DNA from: UBA5399 sp964464145
GTDB taxonomy: Bacteria; Bacillota; Clostridia; Christensenellales; Christensenellaceae
NCBI GenBank assembly: GCA_964464145.1
Contig: CAYXFB010000003.1
Span: forward strand, 22,513 to 86,512
Direction: 5' to 3'
DNA length: 64,000 nucleotides
Positions within the stretch are counted from its first letter, which is position 1, and the number at the start of each line of letters is the position of its first letter. Positions 24,590 to 34,194 of this stretch are shown piece after piece. The notes under the pieces are model-generated. The model was given only the letters and a program-made list of their open reading frames with translations, did no database searches and had not been told where the DNA came from. Made by a program: the position numbers and the translations under genes.

Positions 24590-26656
24590 TCAAGTCAATA
24601 TTCTGTTTATATCCAATATCAGCGCAATGCCGCCGTCGCCCATAACGCTGCAACCGGCAATGCCCCGTATCCTGCCAAAGGTCTTGGAGATATACAGCGG
24701 CATAGGTTTTATGACCACCTGCTGCTCTCCCAGCAATCTGTCAGAATACAGACAGGCCGCTCCCACCTCGGTTTCCACCAGTATCATTATACCGTCGTTG
24801 AAATCCTCCACCGCGTCCCTCACATTGAAGAATCTGTGCAGCCTTATGATCGGGTAACACTCTCCGCGGATCATTATCATCTCGTTGCCGTTCGGGTCCA
24901 CGATAACCTTATGCAGTTTGGGCTCCAATGATTCCCTTATGGACAGTATCGGTACGATATAAAGCGACTTGCCTACGGTTATTTTCATACCGTTGAGTAT
25001 AGCCAGCGTAAGCGGTATATGCATAGTAACGGTGGAGCCAGCGCCCGCTTCGCTTTCTATAACTATGCTGCCGCCGATATTATCTATATTTGTGCGCACA
25101 ACGTCCATGCCCACGCCGCGTCCCGAATATTCGGAAACGACATCGTTTGTGGAGAAGCCGGGAGCCAGCGTGAAGCCGAACACCTCAGAATCTGAGATCT
25201 CATTTTCCGCCTTGGTTGTGAGCCCGCGCTCCACAGCTTTTTGATATATCTTCTCGCGGTTGTAGCCGCGGCCGTCGTCCTTTACGCGCACCACAACATC
25301 GCCGCCCGAATTGAGCGCCTCCAGCGTGACCGTACCCTTTTCGGGTTTGCCCGCCGCCAAGCGTTCCTCCGGCGTTTCCATGCCGTGATCCATGGCGTTT
25401 CTTATGAGATGCAGCAAAGGATCGGAAAGCGCGTCTATAACGTTCTTATCAACCTCTGTATCCTCGCCTATTATAACAAGCTCGGCGTTCTTGTTCGTCT
25501 TTTTGTTTATGTCGCGCACTATGCGCTTCATTTTATGGAAGGTTGCCGCAATGGGAACCATCCTTATGGACATAACTATATCCTGCAGCTCGTCTGTGAG
25601 CTTGCGGAGCTGACGCGCCTGCTTTTCGAAGTTTTCGAGGTGCAGATCCACAATGTCGGGGTTTTTAGTCACCATGGATTCTGTGGTAACTATTTCGCCC
25701 ACAAGGTTCATCAGCTTGTCTATCTTATTAACATTAACACTTATAAAGCTCTGCTTGGAGTGCTTATCGTCCTTGGCAACTGCCGCCTGCGCCGCCTGAA
25801 CGGCCTGCTTTTGCGCCACGCCTTCCGCGCCCGCATCCGCCGCCGTAGCCGCATCGGCCTGAGGTGCCTCGGGAGGCATTTCCACTTCCTCCAGCTCTAT
25901 GCTTTGCAAAAACATCGTTTCCATGAGCTTTTGCCGCACCAGCTCTATGTTTTCCGGCTTTGCCGTGAATAGCATGAAAAAGCCGTTCGTTATGATATCT
26001 TCATCACAATTTTCATTCAGATCGGCCGGAAGCGATATCATGCTCGAATAAAGATCCTCCAGCGACATCACCACGCCGAACGTACGTACCGTTTCCATTT
26101 GGCAGCCGTCTTCGAAGAACAGCCGCAGCATATAATACTTGTCACCCTCCTCGGGCGAAAGCTTCTCGAACATGTCTCGCGAAAGCGTTATAGCAGCCTC
26201 CACTATGCCCTCCGCCTCCGGCTCCTCGCTAGGTTGCTCCACCGCCTGCTCCGGCTCCTTTGCGGGCGCCGCCTCGCCGTTAAGACGCTGCAAAACCTCG
26301 CGCGTCTCGGCGCTAAGTTCACTCGCTTCTCCGTCCGGAGTGCCGCCTGCCTCTATCTTCTCCATCTCTTCTTTGAAGAAATCTATGGCGCGCAGCACAA
26401 CGTCAAAGGTTTGAACCCAGTCGGCTTCTGAGGGTGACTGCTCACGAATTTTCGAAAACAAATCTTCCACCGCATGTGCCAAAGAAGTCATGGCATCAAA
26501 GCCCATCATAGCAGAAGAGCCCTTTATGGTATGCATTACCCTAAAGGTTTCATCTATCTGATCCTGCTCCAATACAGCGTTTTTTTCCGCGCTCAAAAAC
26601 AGCTCTTCCAGCTGTTCTAAAAGCTGGCTGTTTTCAAGGACATATATTTCCAGCAT
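24590..26656 (-). CDS. cheA: CheA chemotaxis histidine kinase
   Basis: Kinase that phosphorylates CheY and CheB. Domains in order: HPt with the phospho-His in FRVMHTIKGSSAMMGFD (about residue 42), a CheY-binding region, dimerisation helices with VGEIVTTESMV, a histidine-kinase ATPase domain with the N box HLIRNAMDHGMETPEERL, G boxes VKDDGRGYN and GRGVGMDVV, and a C-terminal CheW-like domain (LTLAILNGMKITVGKSLYIVP). The frame opens at GTG 26674, but ATG 26656 behind GGGAG is more likely. Last gene of the cheC-cheD-cheY-cheA unit; no cheW follows it, unlike Bacillus. Confidence 0.97.
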   Translation of the reverse strand: MLEIYVLENSQLLEQLEELFLSAEKNAVLEQDQIDETFRVMHTIKGSSAMMGFDAMTSLAHAVEDLFSKIREQSPSEADWVQTFDVVLRAIDFFKEEMEKIEAGGTPDGEASELSAETREVLQRLNGEAAPAKEPEQAVEQPSEEPEAEGIVEAAITLSRDMFEKLSPEEGDKYYMLRLFFEDGCQMETVRTFGVVMSLEDLYSSMISLPADLNENCDEDIITNGFFMLFTAKPENIELVRQKLMETMFLQSIELEEVEMPPEAPQADAATAADAGAEGVAQKQAVQAAQAAVAKDDKHSKQSFISVNVNKIDKLMNLVGEIVTTESMVTKNPDIVDLHLENFEKQARQLRKLTDELQDIVMSIRMVPIAATFHKMKRIVRDINKKTNKNAELVIIGEDTEVDKNVIDALSDPLLHLIRNAMDHGMETPEERLAAGKPEKGTVTLEALNSGGDVVVRVKDDGRGYNREKIYQKAVERGLTTKAENEISDSEVFGFTLAPGFSTNDVVSEYSGRGVGMDVVRTNIDNIGGSIVIESEAGAGSTVTMHIPLTLAILNGMKITVGKSLYIVPILSIRESLEPKLHKVIVDPNGNEMIMIRGECYPIIRLHRFFNVRDAVEDFNDGIMILVETEVGAACLYSDRLLGEQQVVIKPMPLYISKTFGRIRGIAGCSVMGDGGIALILDINRILT

Positions 26657-26750
26657 GGATTCGTTTTCTCCCACCTGCGAAACACCTCACTTACAAATAA
26701 AATAAAATATCCCGGATAACCAGGCTAGCAAAAAAATCTTTGCGCCGTGC

Positions 26751-27107
26751 TTACTTGAATTTATTCAAAGCGGAAATTATTATCTCCTCTTTGAATGGCT
26801 TTACAACAAAGCCCTTCGCACCAAGCATAACGGCTTCCTTAACCATTGCCTCTTGACCCAGCGCTGAAACCATAACGCATACCGTCTGCGGTCTGATCTT
26901 CATTATCTCCCTGAGTGCGTCGATTCCGGAAACCTCCGGCATCGTTATGTCCAGCGTCATTATGTCCGGCTCAAGCTCTTGGCATTTTGTAATAGCCTGC
27001 GCTCCGTTTTCCGCCTCACCAACAACCTCAAACCCATTCTTTGTCAGCATGTTCTTGATCGTTAGTCTCATAAAAGCAGCATCGTCTACTACTACTACTT
27101 TTTTCAT
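26751..27107 (-). CDS. cheY: CheY response regulator
   Basis: Single-domain response regulator whose phosphorylated form binds the motor switch. 118 residues: acidic pair at VVVDDAAFMR, phospho-acceptor Asp53 in MTLDITMPEVSG, the switch Ser in VMVSALGQ and the conserved Lys in FVVKPFKEE. It lies between cheD and cheA on the same strand. Multiple phosphatases for it (CheC, FliY) are encoded nearby. Confidence 0.95.
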   Translation of the reverse strand: MKKVVVVDDAAFMRLTIKNMLTKNGFEVVGEAENGAQAITKCQELEPDIMTLDITMPEVSGIDALREIMKIRPQTVCVMVSALGQEAMVKEAVMLGAKGFVVKPFKEEIIISALNKFK

Positions 27108-27152
27108 ACTTATCCTCCTAAAGCTAGTCGTATTTATCTATTGACAAACGCA

Positions 27153-27635
27153 TTAAAGCACGTTTATACCTTTACCCACAGTTTTGATGGTCAAACCACC
27201 ATCCTGTGTATTTAGTTCTATCGTTCTCCCGTAGGAACCGCCAAGATCCTCGGCAACTATGGGTATGCGCAGCTTCAACACGGCCATTTTACTGTTGAAA
27301 GCATTCCTATCACCCACCTTGAGGGCATCGTTTTGCATTATGTTGCCAAACATATGTGCGCCGCCCGCCAGCTTTGCTACCATAGCGGTTTTATTGGCTC
27401 CCGCCTTGAGCATTTTGTTATATAACTCAACAACGCCCGTATCCGCAAACTTCGCTTTGTTTATTGGCCCGGACGCCGTCTTAGAATCGGGAAGGACAAC
27501 ATGAACCATCCCGCCTATCTTGTTTATTTTATCATATAGCACCACGCCAACACACGAACCCAAACCGAGCGTGGTGATATTTTGCGGACATTTAACAATG
27601 TCCAATTCTGCCATACCTATGATAATCGGTTTCAT
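27153..27635 (-). CDS. cheD: CheD receptor glutamine deamidase
   Basis: Deamidates chemoreceptor glutamines and activates CheC. The catalytic Cys and His are visible in TLGLGSCVGVVLYD and GGMVHVVLP, and AKFADTGVVELYNKMLKAGA and KLAGGAHMF are family features. The open frame extends upstream to 27713, inside cheC; the ATG at 27635, two bases after the cheC stop, gives a 160-residue protein of normal size with MKPIIIGMAELD and is preferred. cheC-cheD adjacency is standard because the products form a complex. Confidence 0.93.
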   Translation of the reverse strand: MKPIIIGMAELDIVKCPQNITTLGLGSCVGVVLYDKINKIGGMVHVVLPDSKTASGPINKAKFADTGVVELYNKMLKAGANKTAMVAKLAGGAHMFGNIMQNDALKVGDRNAFNSKMAVLKLRIPIVAEDLGGSYGRTIELNTQDGGLTIKTVGKGINVL

Positions 27636-27637
27636 AT

Positions 27638-28252
27638 CTACATATATAACGCTTTCTTTAAATCTTCTAAAGACTGAATAGTGGGTATTAAGAAGAAATG
27701 CCCATGAATGCACTCTGCGGCTCCACCGAACTTTGTATCCAACATAAGTACGGAATCTCCTATTTCCCCATACACCAAAACAGGCACGTTCATTATTGCC
27801 ATCGCCATATCCGCCGCCATTTCAGGTACTGAGGGGATTATGGACATGTTTGTCATTTCAGATATTGCCGATATAAATGCACCGGACAGAATATTGCAAA
27901 CCTCTTTCATAAGGTCGAAATCCTCAAGGTTTATGCCCTGCTCCACGCTTATATCCTGGTTCATAAGCACTTTTACAGTTTCAATAGCGTCGTCAATTTC
28001 AAGCGCCATCAATATGTAGCCTTCCATCTCGCCGCTCATGCGCACAAGTATGCCCAAGATCACGTGCTCCGGATCGCCCACGATCTTTGTCATTTCAGAG
28101 TAGGGTATCATCTCACATCTGGGCACTTCTATATGAACGGTGGAACCTATCATTTCGGAAAGAGCAGAAGCCGCGTTTCCGGCCCCTATATTTCCTATCT
28201 CCCTTAAAAGGTCAAGGTCTTTCTCATTAATATTCATAAAAAGCACTCCCAA
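27638..28252 (-). CDS. cheC: CheC CheY-P phosphatase
   Basis: Dephosphorylates CheY-P and binds CheD. Two phosphatase half-sites are visible: DLLREIGNIGAGNAASAL with a Pro about 22 residues later, and DLMKEVCNILSGAFISAI with a downstream Pro, both with the D-x3-E-x2-N pattern. 204 residues. ATG 28252, possibly with earlier start codons. First gene of the cheC-cheD-cheY-cheA unit and preceded by a good sigma-A-like promoter at 28414-28442 and a leader of about 150 bases. Confidence 0.95.
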   Translation of the reverse strand: MGVLFMNINEKDLDLLREIGNIGAGNAASALSEMIGSTVHIEVPRCEMIPYSEMTKIVGDPEHVILGILVRMSGEMEGYILMALEIDDAIETVKVLMNQDISVEQGINLEDFDLMKEVCNILSGAFISAISEMTNMSIIPSVPEMAADMAMAIMNVPVLVYGEIGDSVLMLDTKFGGAAECIHGHFFLIPTIQSLEDLKKALYM

Positions 28253-28567
28253 TACTCGTAAACCTTAGTTTTTCACAGTTTCCGCGCCTAAACCGATGAA
28301 CAGCGCTCAATCTGCTTGCATAAAACACAAAAATGTGTTTTTATGAGACTTTTTGGATATATTCGGCCATTCGCCCACAAAAACAGTGGGTAATTACCCA
28401 GTCTCACAAAATAATAATAGCCTATTTTATACAAGAAATCAATAGACTAAACTGCATATTTTCAAAGTATGCACAATATGATATACCATACTCATAATGC
28501 CAGCATTCAAAATATACATAAAAAAATTGCCATACGATAATTTTACAAGTATGGCAATTTTCAGTTT
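28253..28567 (-). promoter_or_regulatory. intergenic leader and promoter region before cheC
   Basis: No gene in this 315-base gap. On the minus strand it holds the csrA terminator (28525-28562), then a promoter with TTGATT (28437-28442), 17 bases, TATTAT (28414-28419), and then a leader containing two hairpins: one around 28387-28402 (GGGTAATTACCC) and one around 28319-28345 made of ATAAAACACA and its complement. The second, AT-rich, could be an attenuator. The gap separates the long flagellar transcript from the chemotaxis unit. Confidence 0.65.
28525..28562 (-). terminator. strong terminator after csrA, end of the long flagellar block
   Basis: A twelve-base stem (AAATTGCCATAC and its complement) with a loop of about 13 bases is followed by T residues on the minus strand, six bases past the csrA stop. 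The complementary side also has a U-rich tail, so it could work both ways. It closes the collinear run that begins with cheV or flgB 22 kb upstream. Confidence 0.8.
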
Positions 28568-28816
28568 TTATTCCTCTTCTTTTTCAGGATTCGCTTCCCC
28601 TTTGAGATGGGAAAGCTCCACAAGATTTACATTCACACTGGCTGCCATCTGGTTTTCCAGCACAACCTTCTTGAGAGTTTCATATCTATATATGCGCATA
28701 CTCTTGGGAGCGTCTATACCTATCCTTATTCGATCCGACTCTATGTTCAACAGAGTCACCTTTATATCGTCCCCTATCAGTATTGCCTCATTTACCTTCC
28801 GCGTCAAAACCAGCAT
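28568..28816 (-). CDS. csrA: CsrA translational regulator (canonical copy)
   Basis: RNA-binding dimer that blocks translation of target mRNAs, in Firmicutes mainly flagellin, and is antagonised by FliW. The N-terminus MLVLTRKVNEAILIGDDIKV keeps the RNA-contacting LTR segment, and IYRYE carries the second RNA-contact Arg. The 82-residue form has a longer charged tail than usual. ATG 28816 is chosen over two upstream ATGs because AAGGAGG (28826-28832) lies nine bases before it and touches the 28825 ATG directly. The start lies inside the end of fliW (29-base overlap), so the antagonist and regulator are coupled. A second CsrA-like gene is at 55103. Confidence 0.95.
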   Translation of the reverse strand: MLVLTRKVNEAILIGDDIKVTLLNIESDRIRIGIDAPKSMRIYRYETLKKVVLENQMAASVNVNLVELSHLKGEANPEKEEE

Positions 28817-29282
28817 CCGCACCATCCTCCTTGCCAATACTCTTGTAGTACTTCATCAGCGCATCGAATGCGGGATATTTTATGGGCAGAGGCTTATAGT
28901 CCATCATCACCTGCGTTCCCAGCATATCCTTAACGTTGACAAGCAGAGGTGCCATAAGGTTAACTGTCATCTTGGAGAGATCCTCCGGCAGCACCATTAT
29001 GTTCAGCACTATCATATCCTCTTCGCTGTGCGTTTTGATTATTTCCAGTTCGTCATCGTTCACTTCAATTTCGTATTCCGGCTTTATTACGAATGGGTTT
29101 ATTATGGGCAGCGATATATTCGCGTCCTCCACACTCTGCAGCCACTGAATAGGATCGGTCTGATCGCAGCGTATTATAGTAAATTGATTTAGGTTCGCAA
29201 AGCCCGGCAGGCCGCCGGGAAAGGAAATAATACTCTGCTCGTTTATATCTATAGAGCCAAATCGGGATGAAGCTACTTCCAC
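28788..29282 (-). CDS. fliW: FliW flagellar assembly factor
   Basis: Binds either flagellin or CsrA, so that free flagellin releases CsrA repression only when needed. 164 residues with SIDINEQSIISFPGGLPGFANLNQFTII and DDELEIIKTHSEEDMIVLNIMVLP, and LMAPLLVNVKDMLGTQVMM, all typical of the family. It overlaps csrA at its 3' end and follows yviE by about 16 nt, the yviE-fliW-csrA order of Bacillus. Confidence 0.95.
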   Translation of the reverse strand: MEVASSRFGSIDINEQSIISFPGGLPGFANLNQFTIIRCDQTDPIQWLQSVEDANISLPIINPFVIKPEYEIEVNDDELEIIKTHSEEDMIVLNIMVLPEDLSKMTVNLMAPLLVNVKDMLGTQVMMDYKPLPIKYPAFDALMKYYKSIGKEDGADAGFDAEGK

Positions 29283-29298
29283 TGTTTTCTTCCTCTCA

Positions 29299-29928
29299 TT
29301 ATGCTTTTTTGTTTACATGCTTGCCGCCGTCCTGAGCCACGCGGTCTTCCTTAACGGATATCTTCACCTCGCTGCGGCCGGCAAGCTTTATTTCCACCGA
29401 ATGCGGGGTCACCCGTATATCCGGCGCGAAATCATTGTCCCACTCCACCTGCAGCTCGCCCGTTGTCCACTCCACGCGAACATATCCGGGATCCCAAGAC
29501 ACCTCGGGAAGGCTTTGCGGCATCATCGCCACATTTATCTGCGGTAGCTCGCTGCGCATCTGCTCCAACGAAAGCTCCGCAATGGGGTTTGCCCCCTTTT
29601 TACCCATATAGTTTTGGAGCTGCATCATGTAATTGCCGTTGCTCACAAAATTTTGTATGGCGCGGTCTACATTCTGCCTGCTTACCTGATTGAGGTATTG
29701 CTTTAACTGCTCGGGCGACCGCCTGCCGGATTCCGCCCAAACCTTGCTCCAGTTTACAGACATGGTGGGAGCCTGCCGCTCCACCTTCATTTGGGGAGCG
29801 ACCCGTTTAGACGTGAAGCGTCTCGTTTTGCTTGTAATATCAAGTCTAGCCCTAGTGGACGATATATCCAACGTAGGACGGCTTGTTTGTATATCTAATG
29901 TCTTCAACGAAAGCCACCTCCCTATCAA
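29299..29928 (-). CDS. yviE: YviE/DUF6470 family protein
   Basis: A 209-residue protein of unknown biochemical function, found between flgL and fliW in many Firmicutes. The N-terminal SLKTLDIQTSRPTLDISSTRARLDI is the family hallmark, and the C-terminal part has VEWTTGELQVEWDND and VEIKLAGRS-type beta-strands. No signal peptide or membrane segment. I know no established role beyond association with flagellar genes. Confidence 0.8.
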   Translation of the reverse strand: MIGRWLSLKTLDIQTSRPTLDISSTRARLDITSKTRRFTSKRVAPQMKVERQAPTMSVNWSKVWAESGRRSPEQLKQYLNQVSRQNVDRAIQNFVSNGNYMMQLQNYMGKKGANPIAELSLEQMRSELPQINVAMMPQSLPEVSWDPGYVRVEWTTGELQVEWDNDFAPDIRVTPHSVEIKLAGRSEVKISVKEDRVAQDGGKHVNKKA

Positions 29929-30073
29929 ACATTATTACCAAAATGAATAAGCATGTCAATCATTATTTTGATAATATACTCTGATGTAAAGCCTTTTTTT
30001 ACCTCTTTCTCCAATTTTTTATATTCGCTGTATACACAAATCTATGCATACAGCGTTTCAGTCTGCTTTACCC

Positions 30074-31999
30074 TTACCTCAAAAAGTCCATCAGTGTGGG
30101 CTGTATTATCTGTGCGCCCGCCGCCAGAGCCTGGCGATATATAGCCTCGGCGAACTTATAGTTCATTATCACCGCCGCCTGATCTATATCCTCTATATCC
30201 GTTCGCACCGCCTCCGCGTTTATGAAGTCCATAGAGTATCTGTTGTCCATAGTGTCAAGCTTCACCGTTCTGGCGCCCAACTGCACTATGTTTGTTATAA
30301 GATCCTGCTGCTTTCCCTGCAGCTTCGTCAGATGCTTGGAAAGTTTTTCCGTATCCGCTCCGTTCTCCAGATCGTACAAAAGATTATCTATTATTTTGAA
30401 CAGGTTATTATCGCCGGTGCCCACCACACTTATGCCGTTGAAGGTAGCGTCCATTGTAACCTCAAAGCCTATTTCAAAGCGTATGTTCTCTGCGCCCGCG
30501 TCTCCCAGCCTTGTTGTCACCACACCCGCATTGGATATCTCCGCAGTGAGCTCGCTCTTGTTGGAGGAGATCGTGCCAACCTTAGCTATTGCCGCTGCCA
30601 TTTGCTCGGCATCCGCCTTGTTGCCTATTTGTGTGCCACCCCAAGTAATCTCTCCCAACCCGTAAGCCGAAAGATCAACGCTCGTAGCGCCTTCCAGCGA
30701 AAGGCTGGTGACCTGCTTACCCTTGGAATCTTTTATTATTAGCGAAGCTGGATCGTTCGCATCCACACTAAGCGAAAACTTTCCATTTGCGGATATCGGG
30801 CCGGCCCATTGAGGTGTCAAACCACCGGGAGCCACGCCAAATCCACCGCCGAACACAGCGCCGTCAGCGTCCAACGAACCAGTCCAGCTTATCTTTCCAA
30901 GACCCATGCCCGTCAGATCCAGCTCATACACCCCGCTGCCCGGGGATGTTTCCTGCGCGTTCGCCAGATCAGCTTTTCCATACTCTACGCCACGCTCGTC
31001 TTTGAAAACCAGCTTGTTATCTCCATCTACGGATATGGAGTATTTATTCGATGCCGTAATGGGTCCATTCCACTGTATGCCCGTAACTCCGCCCGCATTT
31101 TGGAAGCCGTAGTTTGTGCCCGTATTCCCCAATACAATATCATGCGTCAAGTTATAAAGCTCAGACTTAACTTCGTTCGTACCGCCGTTAGATATAGACC
31201 AAGCAAGCTGCGCCGCGCCAATCACATGCGGGTCTGCATCGTTTGTAGGCGGGTTGTAGTTAAAGTTTATTATGCCCAGCCCATGCTTGGATAGGTCTAT
31301 CTCGTTCTTGCCCGGCTCGGGGTTTCCAAGCGCCACTGTTATGGTATCGGCCGGATCGTCCTTGTTCGTGAATGTAAGGTTGCCTGCGCCGTCGTCCGTT
31401 ATTGCGTAATTTTTGGGCGGATCTATACTGCCACGCCAAACCATATCCGTTATGCCTTCGCCCGCCGAGGGATTGAATACCGACGTATCACCGAAGCCCG
31501 CGCTCATCACCGGGTCGCCGCTCAGATCCATACCGTTATATAGTATCTTGCCGTTATCAAGCACCTCAAATGGCTTGCCCGCGACATTGTAGCCACCGAA
31601 TATATACTTATCTGATATAGCCGTGTTGCAGCTCTCTATAAGATGAGTTTTCAGTTGCTTTATAAGCGTGGCTATATTTTTGCGGTCATCCTCGTTCTTT
31701 GTTCCGCCCGCGTCTATTGTGGCCTCATATATGCGCGTCACTATACTTTGCATATCGTTGAGCGTTGTCTCCGCCTGTTGTGTCCACTTGCGCGTGGTCA
31801 CTATGTTTTGCTGATATTGCTCTATCTGCCTAAGCTGATTGCGCGCGTAAAGACTGTTTAACAGGCCTATCGGGCTATCCGAAAGACGAACCATCTTGCG
31901 GTTGCTCGCCAGTTGCGAGCTATATCTATCCATGCGCAGCATACCGCGGTTGATATCGCTGAGCACATTATCCATCATCATTGAGTTTGTTATTCTCAT
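30074..31999 (-). CDS. flgL: FlgL hook-filament junction protein with triple repeat insert
   Basis: Junction protein between hook and filament. N-terminal MRITNSMMMDNVLSDINRG with LQRQSL-like helices and C-terminal IDQAAVIMNYKFAEAIYRQALAAGAQII match the family. At 641 residues it is about twice the usual length. The excess lies between residues 187 and 455, where a unit recurs three times: W-x-G-x-I then a hydrophobic strand, L-x-F/I-x-D/N, and a closing L-S-x-x-G-L-G-x-I-x-W/F (about 187-247, 308-372, 396-453). Such a domain would project outward from the junction. It follows flgK by 48 nt. Confidence 0.92.
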   Translation of the reverse strand: MRITNSMMMDNVLSDINRGMLRMDRYSSQLASNRKMVRLSDSPIGLLNSLYARNQLRQIEQYQQNIVTTRKWTQQAETTLNDMQSIVTRIYEATIDAGGTKNEDDRKNIATLIKQLKTHLIESCNTAISDKYIFGGYNVAGKPFEVLDNGKILYNGMDLSGDPVMSAGFGDTSVFNPSAGEGITDMVWRGSIDPPKNYAITDDGAGNLTFTNKDDPADTITVALGNPEPGKNEIDLSKHGLGIINFNYNPPTNDADPHVIGAAQLAWSISNGGTNEVKSELYNLTHDIVLGNTGTNYGFQNAGGVTGIQWNGPITASNKYSISVDGDNKLVFKDERGVEYGKADLANAQETSPGSGVYELDLTGMGLGKISWTGSLDADGAVFGGGFGVAPGGLTPQWAGPISANGKFSLSVDANDPASLIIKDSKGKQVTSLSLEGATSVDLSAYGLGEITWGGTQIGNKADAEQMAAAIAKVGTISSNKSELTAEISNAGVVTTRLGDAGAENIRFEIGFEVTMDATFNGISVVGTGDNNLFKIIDNLLYDLENGADTEKLSKHLTKLQGKQQDLITNIVQLGARTVKLDTMDNRYSMDFINAEAVRTDIEDIDQAAVIMNYKFAEAIYRQALAAGAQIIQPTLMDFLR

Positions 32000-32047
32000 G
32001 CTGCAAAATCCTCCAAATAATCTATATAAAGCTCAAGTCTAAAGGTT

Positions 32048-33607
32048 TTACGATCTGCCAACCAAGCCCATCCTGTTTATTAGCGTATCCAGTTCCTCGT
32101 CTATAGAGGTTATCATACGTGAAGCCGCCCTGTAGGAGTGGCCGAAGCGTATCATATTAGTCATTTCCTCATCAAGAGAAACACTGCTAATGGATTTGCG
32201 CTGCTGATCCAGGTGCGACCGCATAACCGTCTGCGCGTTTGCAGTGGTATGTATATGATCCAGACCCAGCGATATACTGGACAGCAGTTCGCGGTACTTG
32301 CCGTTCAGATTGTCCGGATTTCCCTTATCGTCCTTCGCGTATATAAGGCTGGTAAGCTTGAGCGCTATCTCCGCGTTACCCGTCTGGTTGTTTGTATCAT
32401 CAGGTGTCGGATTGTTTACCGGCTTGTTGGAGCATGCGATGTTGTTTACATCCGCACGTATCTCGTTGCTCAAGCGGAAGTTTTTGGCCGTGATAGTGGA
32501 ATAATCGTACTCCTTGCCTGCTGCGTCCTTTTCCACATAAAAGAACAACACTCCATTTTTCGATTCGCCCGGATTTTTCCCATACGTATAGCCGGTGAGA
32601 TGCACCTCGTTTATCTTCTTGGCGGTATCTCTAACAAGATCGTTAAGCTGATTTACAACGAATGGTATGCCCGGATTCGAGTCGTCCTTGCCGTCACGAA
32701 TATCCATGTAGCCGCGCAGCGCGCCGTCCGTTATCTCAAGCGGATTGCCGGTGCTCTTACCCTCGCTGTCCGCCCAGTACACGCCGTATACATCAGACTC
32801 ACCCTTAACGGTGTTGGCTACGTCACGCTCCACGGTGAGTTTGTTCACCCTGTCGTGGCGCACTAGGTTTTTTCCGCCTATTTGCACAACCATCTGGCCG
32901 TTCGTGTCCTCGTAGGCTTCCACCTTCACTATGCCCGAAAGCGTATCCAGTAGCACGTTGCGCTGATCCCTTAGGTCGTTTGCCTTTGCGCCCGTCATTT
33001 CGAAGGCAGATATCTGCTTATTCAAAATTCCTATCTGCTCGGCAAGATCGTTTATTTCGCTCACAGATATCTTTATGCTCTCATCCAGCGTGCTTTGCTG
33101 CTCCATAAGCTTATTGTAATAAAGATTTATGGAGTCTATCATCTGCTGCGCTCCAGCGCGTGTATTCTCACGCATTTCCTTATCTGAAGGATTCTCCACC
33201 AAAGCGTAAAGCGCGTTGTAAAAATACGCAAACGTAGAGGTTAGGCCGGTGGATATCTCCTTTTGCTCCAGCTCGTTGTTGAATATGGCTTCCACATATT
33301 CAAAATACTGCTCTTTTGTTGTCCACTGGTTTGCCGTCGCGTTTTCCTTCCTGTATTGATTATCCAGAAAAGGATTGCGTACTTGCTCAATATACATGGT
33401 GTTTACGCCGCGTCCGGAAGTTGCGCGCCTGTCAACAGCTATGAGCGTATCGCCATAGCCCGGGGGCAACGCCTTTGTTACCACGCGCTGACGCGTATAG
33501 CCGTTTGTTGTGGCGTTGGACATATTGTGTCCCGTAACGTCCAACTGGTTCTGCGCCGTAAACAGTCCGGTTTTTGCTATTTCAAGTCCGTAAAATGTAG
33601 ATCTCAT
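32048..33607 (-). CDS. flgK: FlgK hook-filament junction protein
   Basis: First of the two junction proteins. N-terminal FYGLEIAKTGLFTAQNQLDVTGHNMSNATTNGYTRQRV and C-terminal SLDEEMTNMIRFGHSYRAASRMITSIDEELDTLI are diagnostic. 519 residues is normal. The middle contains helices with MQQMIDSINLYYNKL-like sequence. It follows flgN by about 98 nt. Confidence 0.95.
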   Translation of the reverse strand: MRSTFYGLEIAKTGLFTAQNQLDVTGHNMSNATTNGYTRQRVVTKALPPGYGDTLIAVDRRATSGRGVNTMYIEQVRNPFLDNQYRKENATANQWTTKEQYFEYVEAIFNNELEQKEISTGLTSTFAYFYNALYALVENPSDKEMRENTRAGAQQMIDSINLYYNKLMEQQSTLDESIKISVSEINDLAEQIGILNKQISAFEMTGAKANDLRDQRNVLLDTLSGIVKVEAYEDTNGQMVVQIGGKNLVRHDRVNKLTVERDVANTVKGESDVYGVYWADSEGKSTGNPLEITDGALRGYMDIRDGKDDSNPGIPFVVNQLNDLVRDTAKKINEVHLTGYTYGKNPGESKNGVLFFYVEKDAAGKEYDYSTITAKNFRLSNEIRADVNNIACSNKPVNNPTPDDTNNQTGNAEIALKLTSLIYAKDDKGNPDNLNGKYRELLSSISLGLDHIHTTANAQTVMRSHLDQQRKSISSVSLDEEMTNMIRFGHSYRAASRMITSIDEELDTLINRMGLVGRS

Positions 33608-33705
33608 ATTATAAAATCAGCCTTTCCTGCCTATCAAATTTTCCACTCTCTGCCATTTATCGCCGTGTAAGCTCGATGCCGCACTGCTTCGCATCTGTCT
33701 TTACA

Positions 33706-34191
33706 TCAGGCCTCACTGTCAAGTATGCTGCGTGGGTCTATCGCCCTGTCGCTCAGCGTGCCGGAATTGCCGTATATATTGCTTACTTCCGGCTCCTTTA
33801 GCACTGTGTTTATCATATATTCCATATATTCGAGGTGCAGCTCTATAAGCGACTGATTTTCCGCATTGAGCTTTTTTTGCTCCTCTATTGTTTCGCGCAG
33901 CTCAGCCGATACCATCTTCAACTGCTCGCGCTGCTGCGGCGCCGCCATCTGCATTATTTCCTCGAAGGAGTTCGCTTCCTCTTCCCTACCCAAAAGCTCT
34001 TTGACGGCGGCCGTGCGCTCGTCCTCAAGATCGGTGGCCTTACTCATAAGGCTCCATTCTTCCTTGATTATATCGCTAACTTCCTGCGCTTCATTAGCGA
34101 TTAAGTGCTTTTGTTTCAATTTAGACATATTATACAGCTCGCCGTACAAATTTTTGAGTTCTTCCAGCAAAGCTATAATCTTATCTATCAT
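33706..34191 (-). CDS. flgN: FlgN export chaperone for FlgK/FlgL
   Basis: A 161-residue helical protein with the FlgN-type opening IDKIIALLEELKNLYGELYNMSKLKQKHLIANEAQEVSDI and a long second helical region. It holds FlgK and FlgL before export. The ATG at 34191 lies three bases after the flgM stop, and flgK follows, which is the usual flgM-flgN-flgK-flgL order. Confidence 0.9.
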   Translation of the reverse strand: MIDKIIALLEELKNLYGELYNMSKLKQKHLIANEAQEVSDIIKEEWSLMSKATDLEDERTAAVKELLGREEEANSFEEIMQMAAPQQREQLKMVSAELRETIEEQKKLNAENQSLIELHLEYMEYMINTVLKEPEVSNIYGNSGTLSDRAIDPRSILDSEA

Positions 34192-34194
34192 CCT

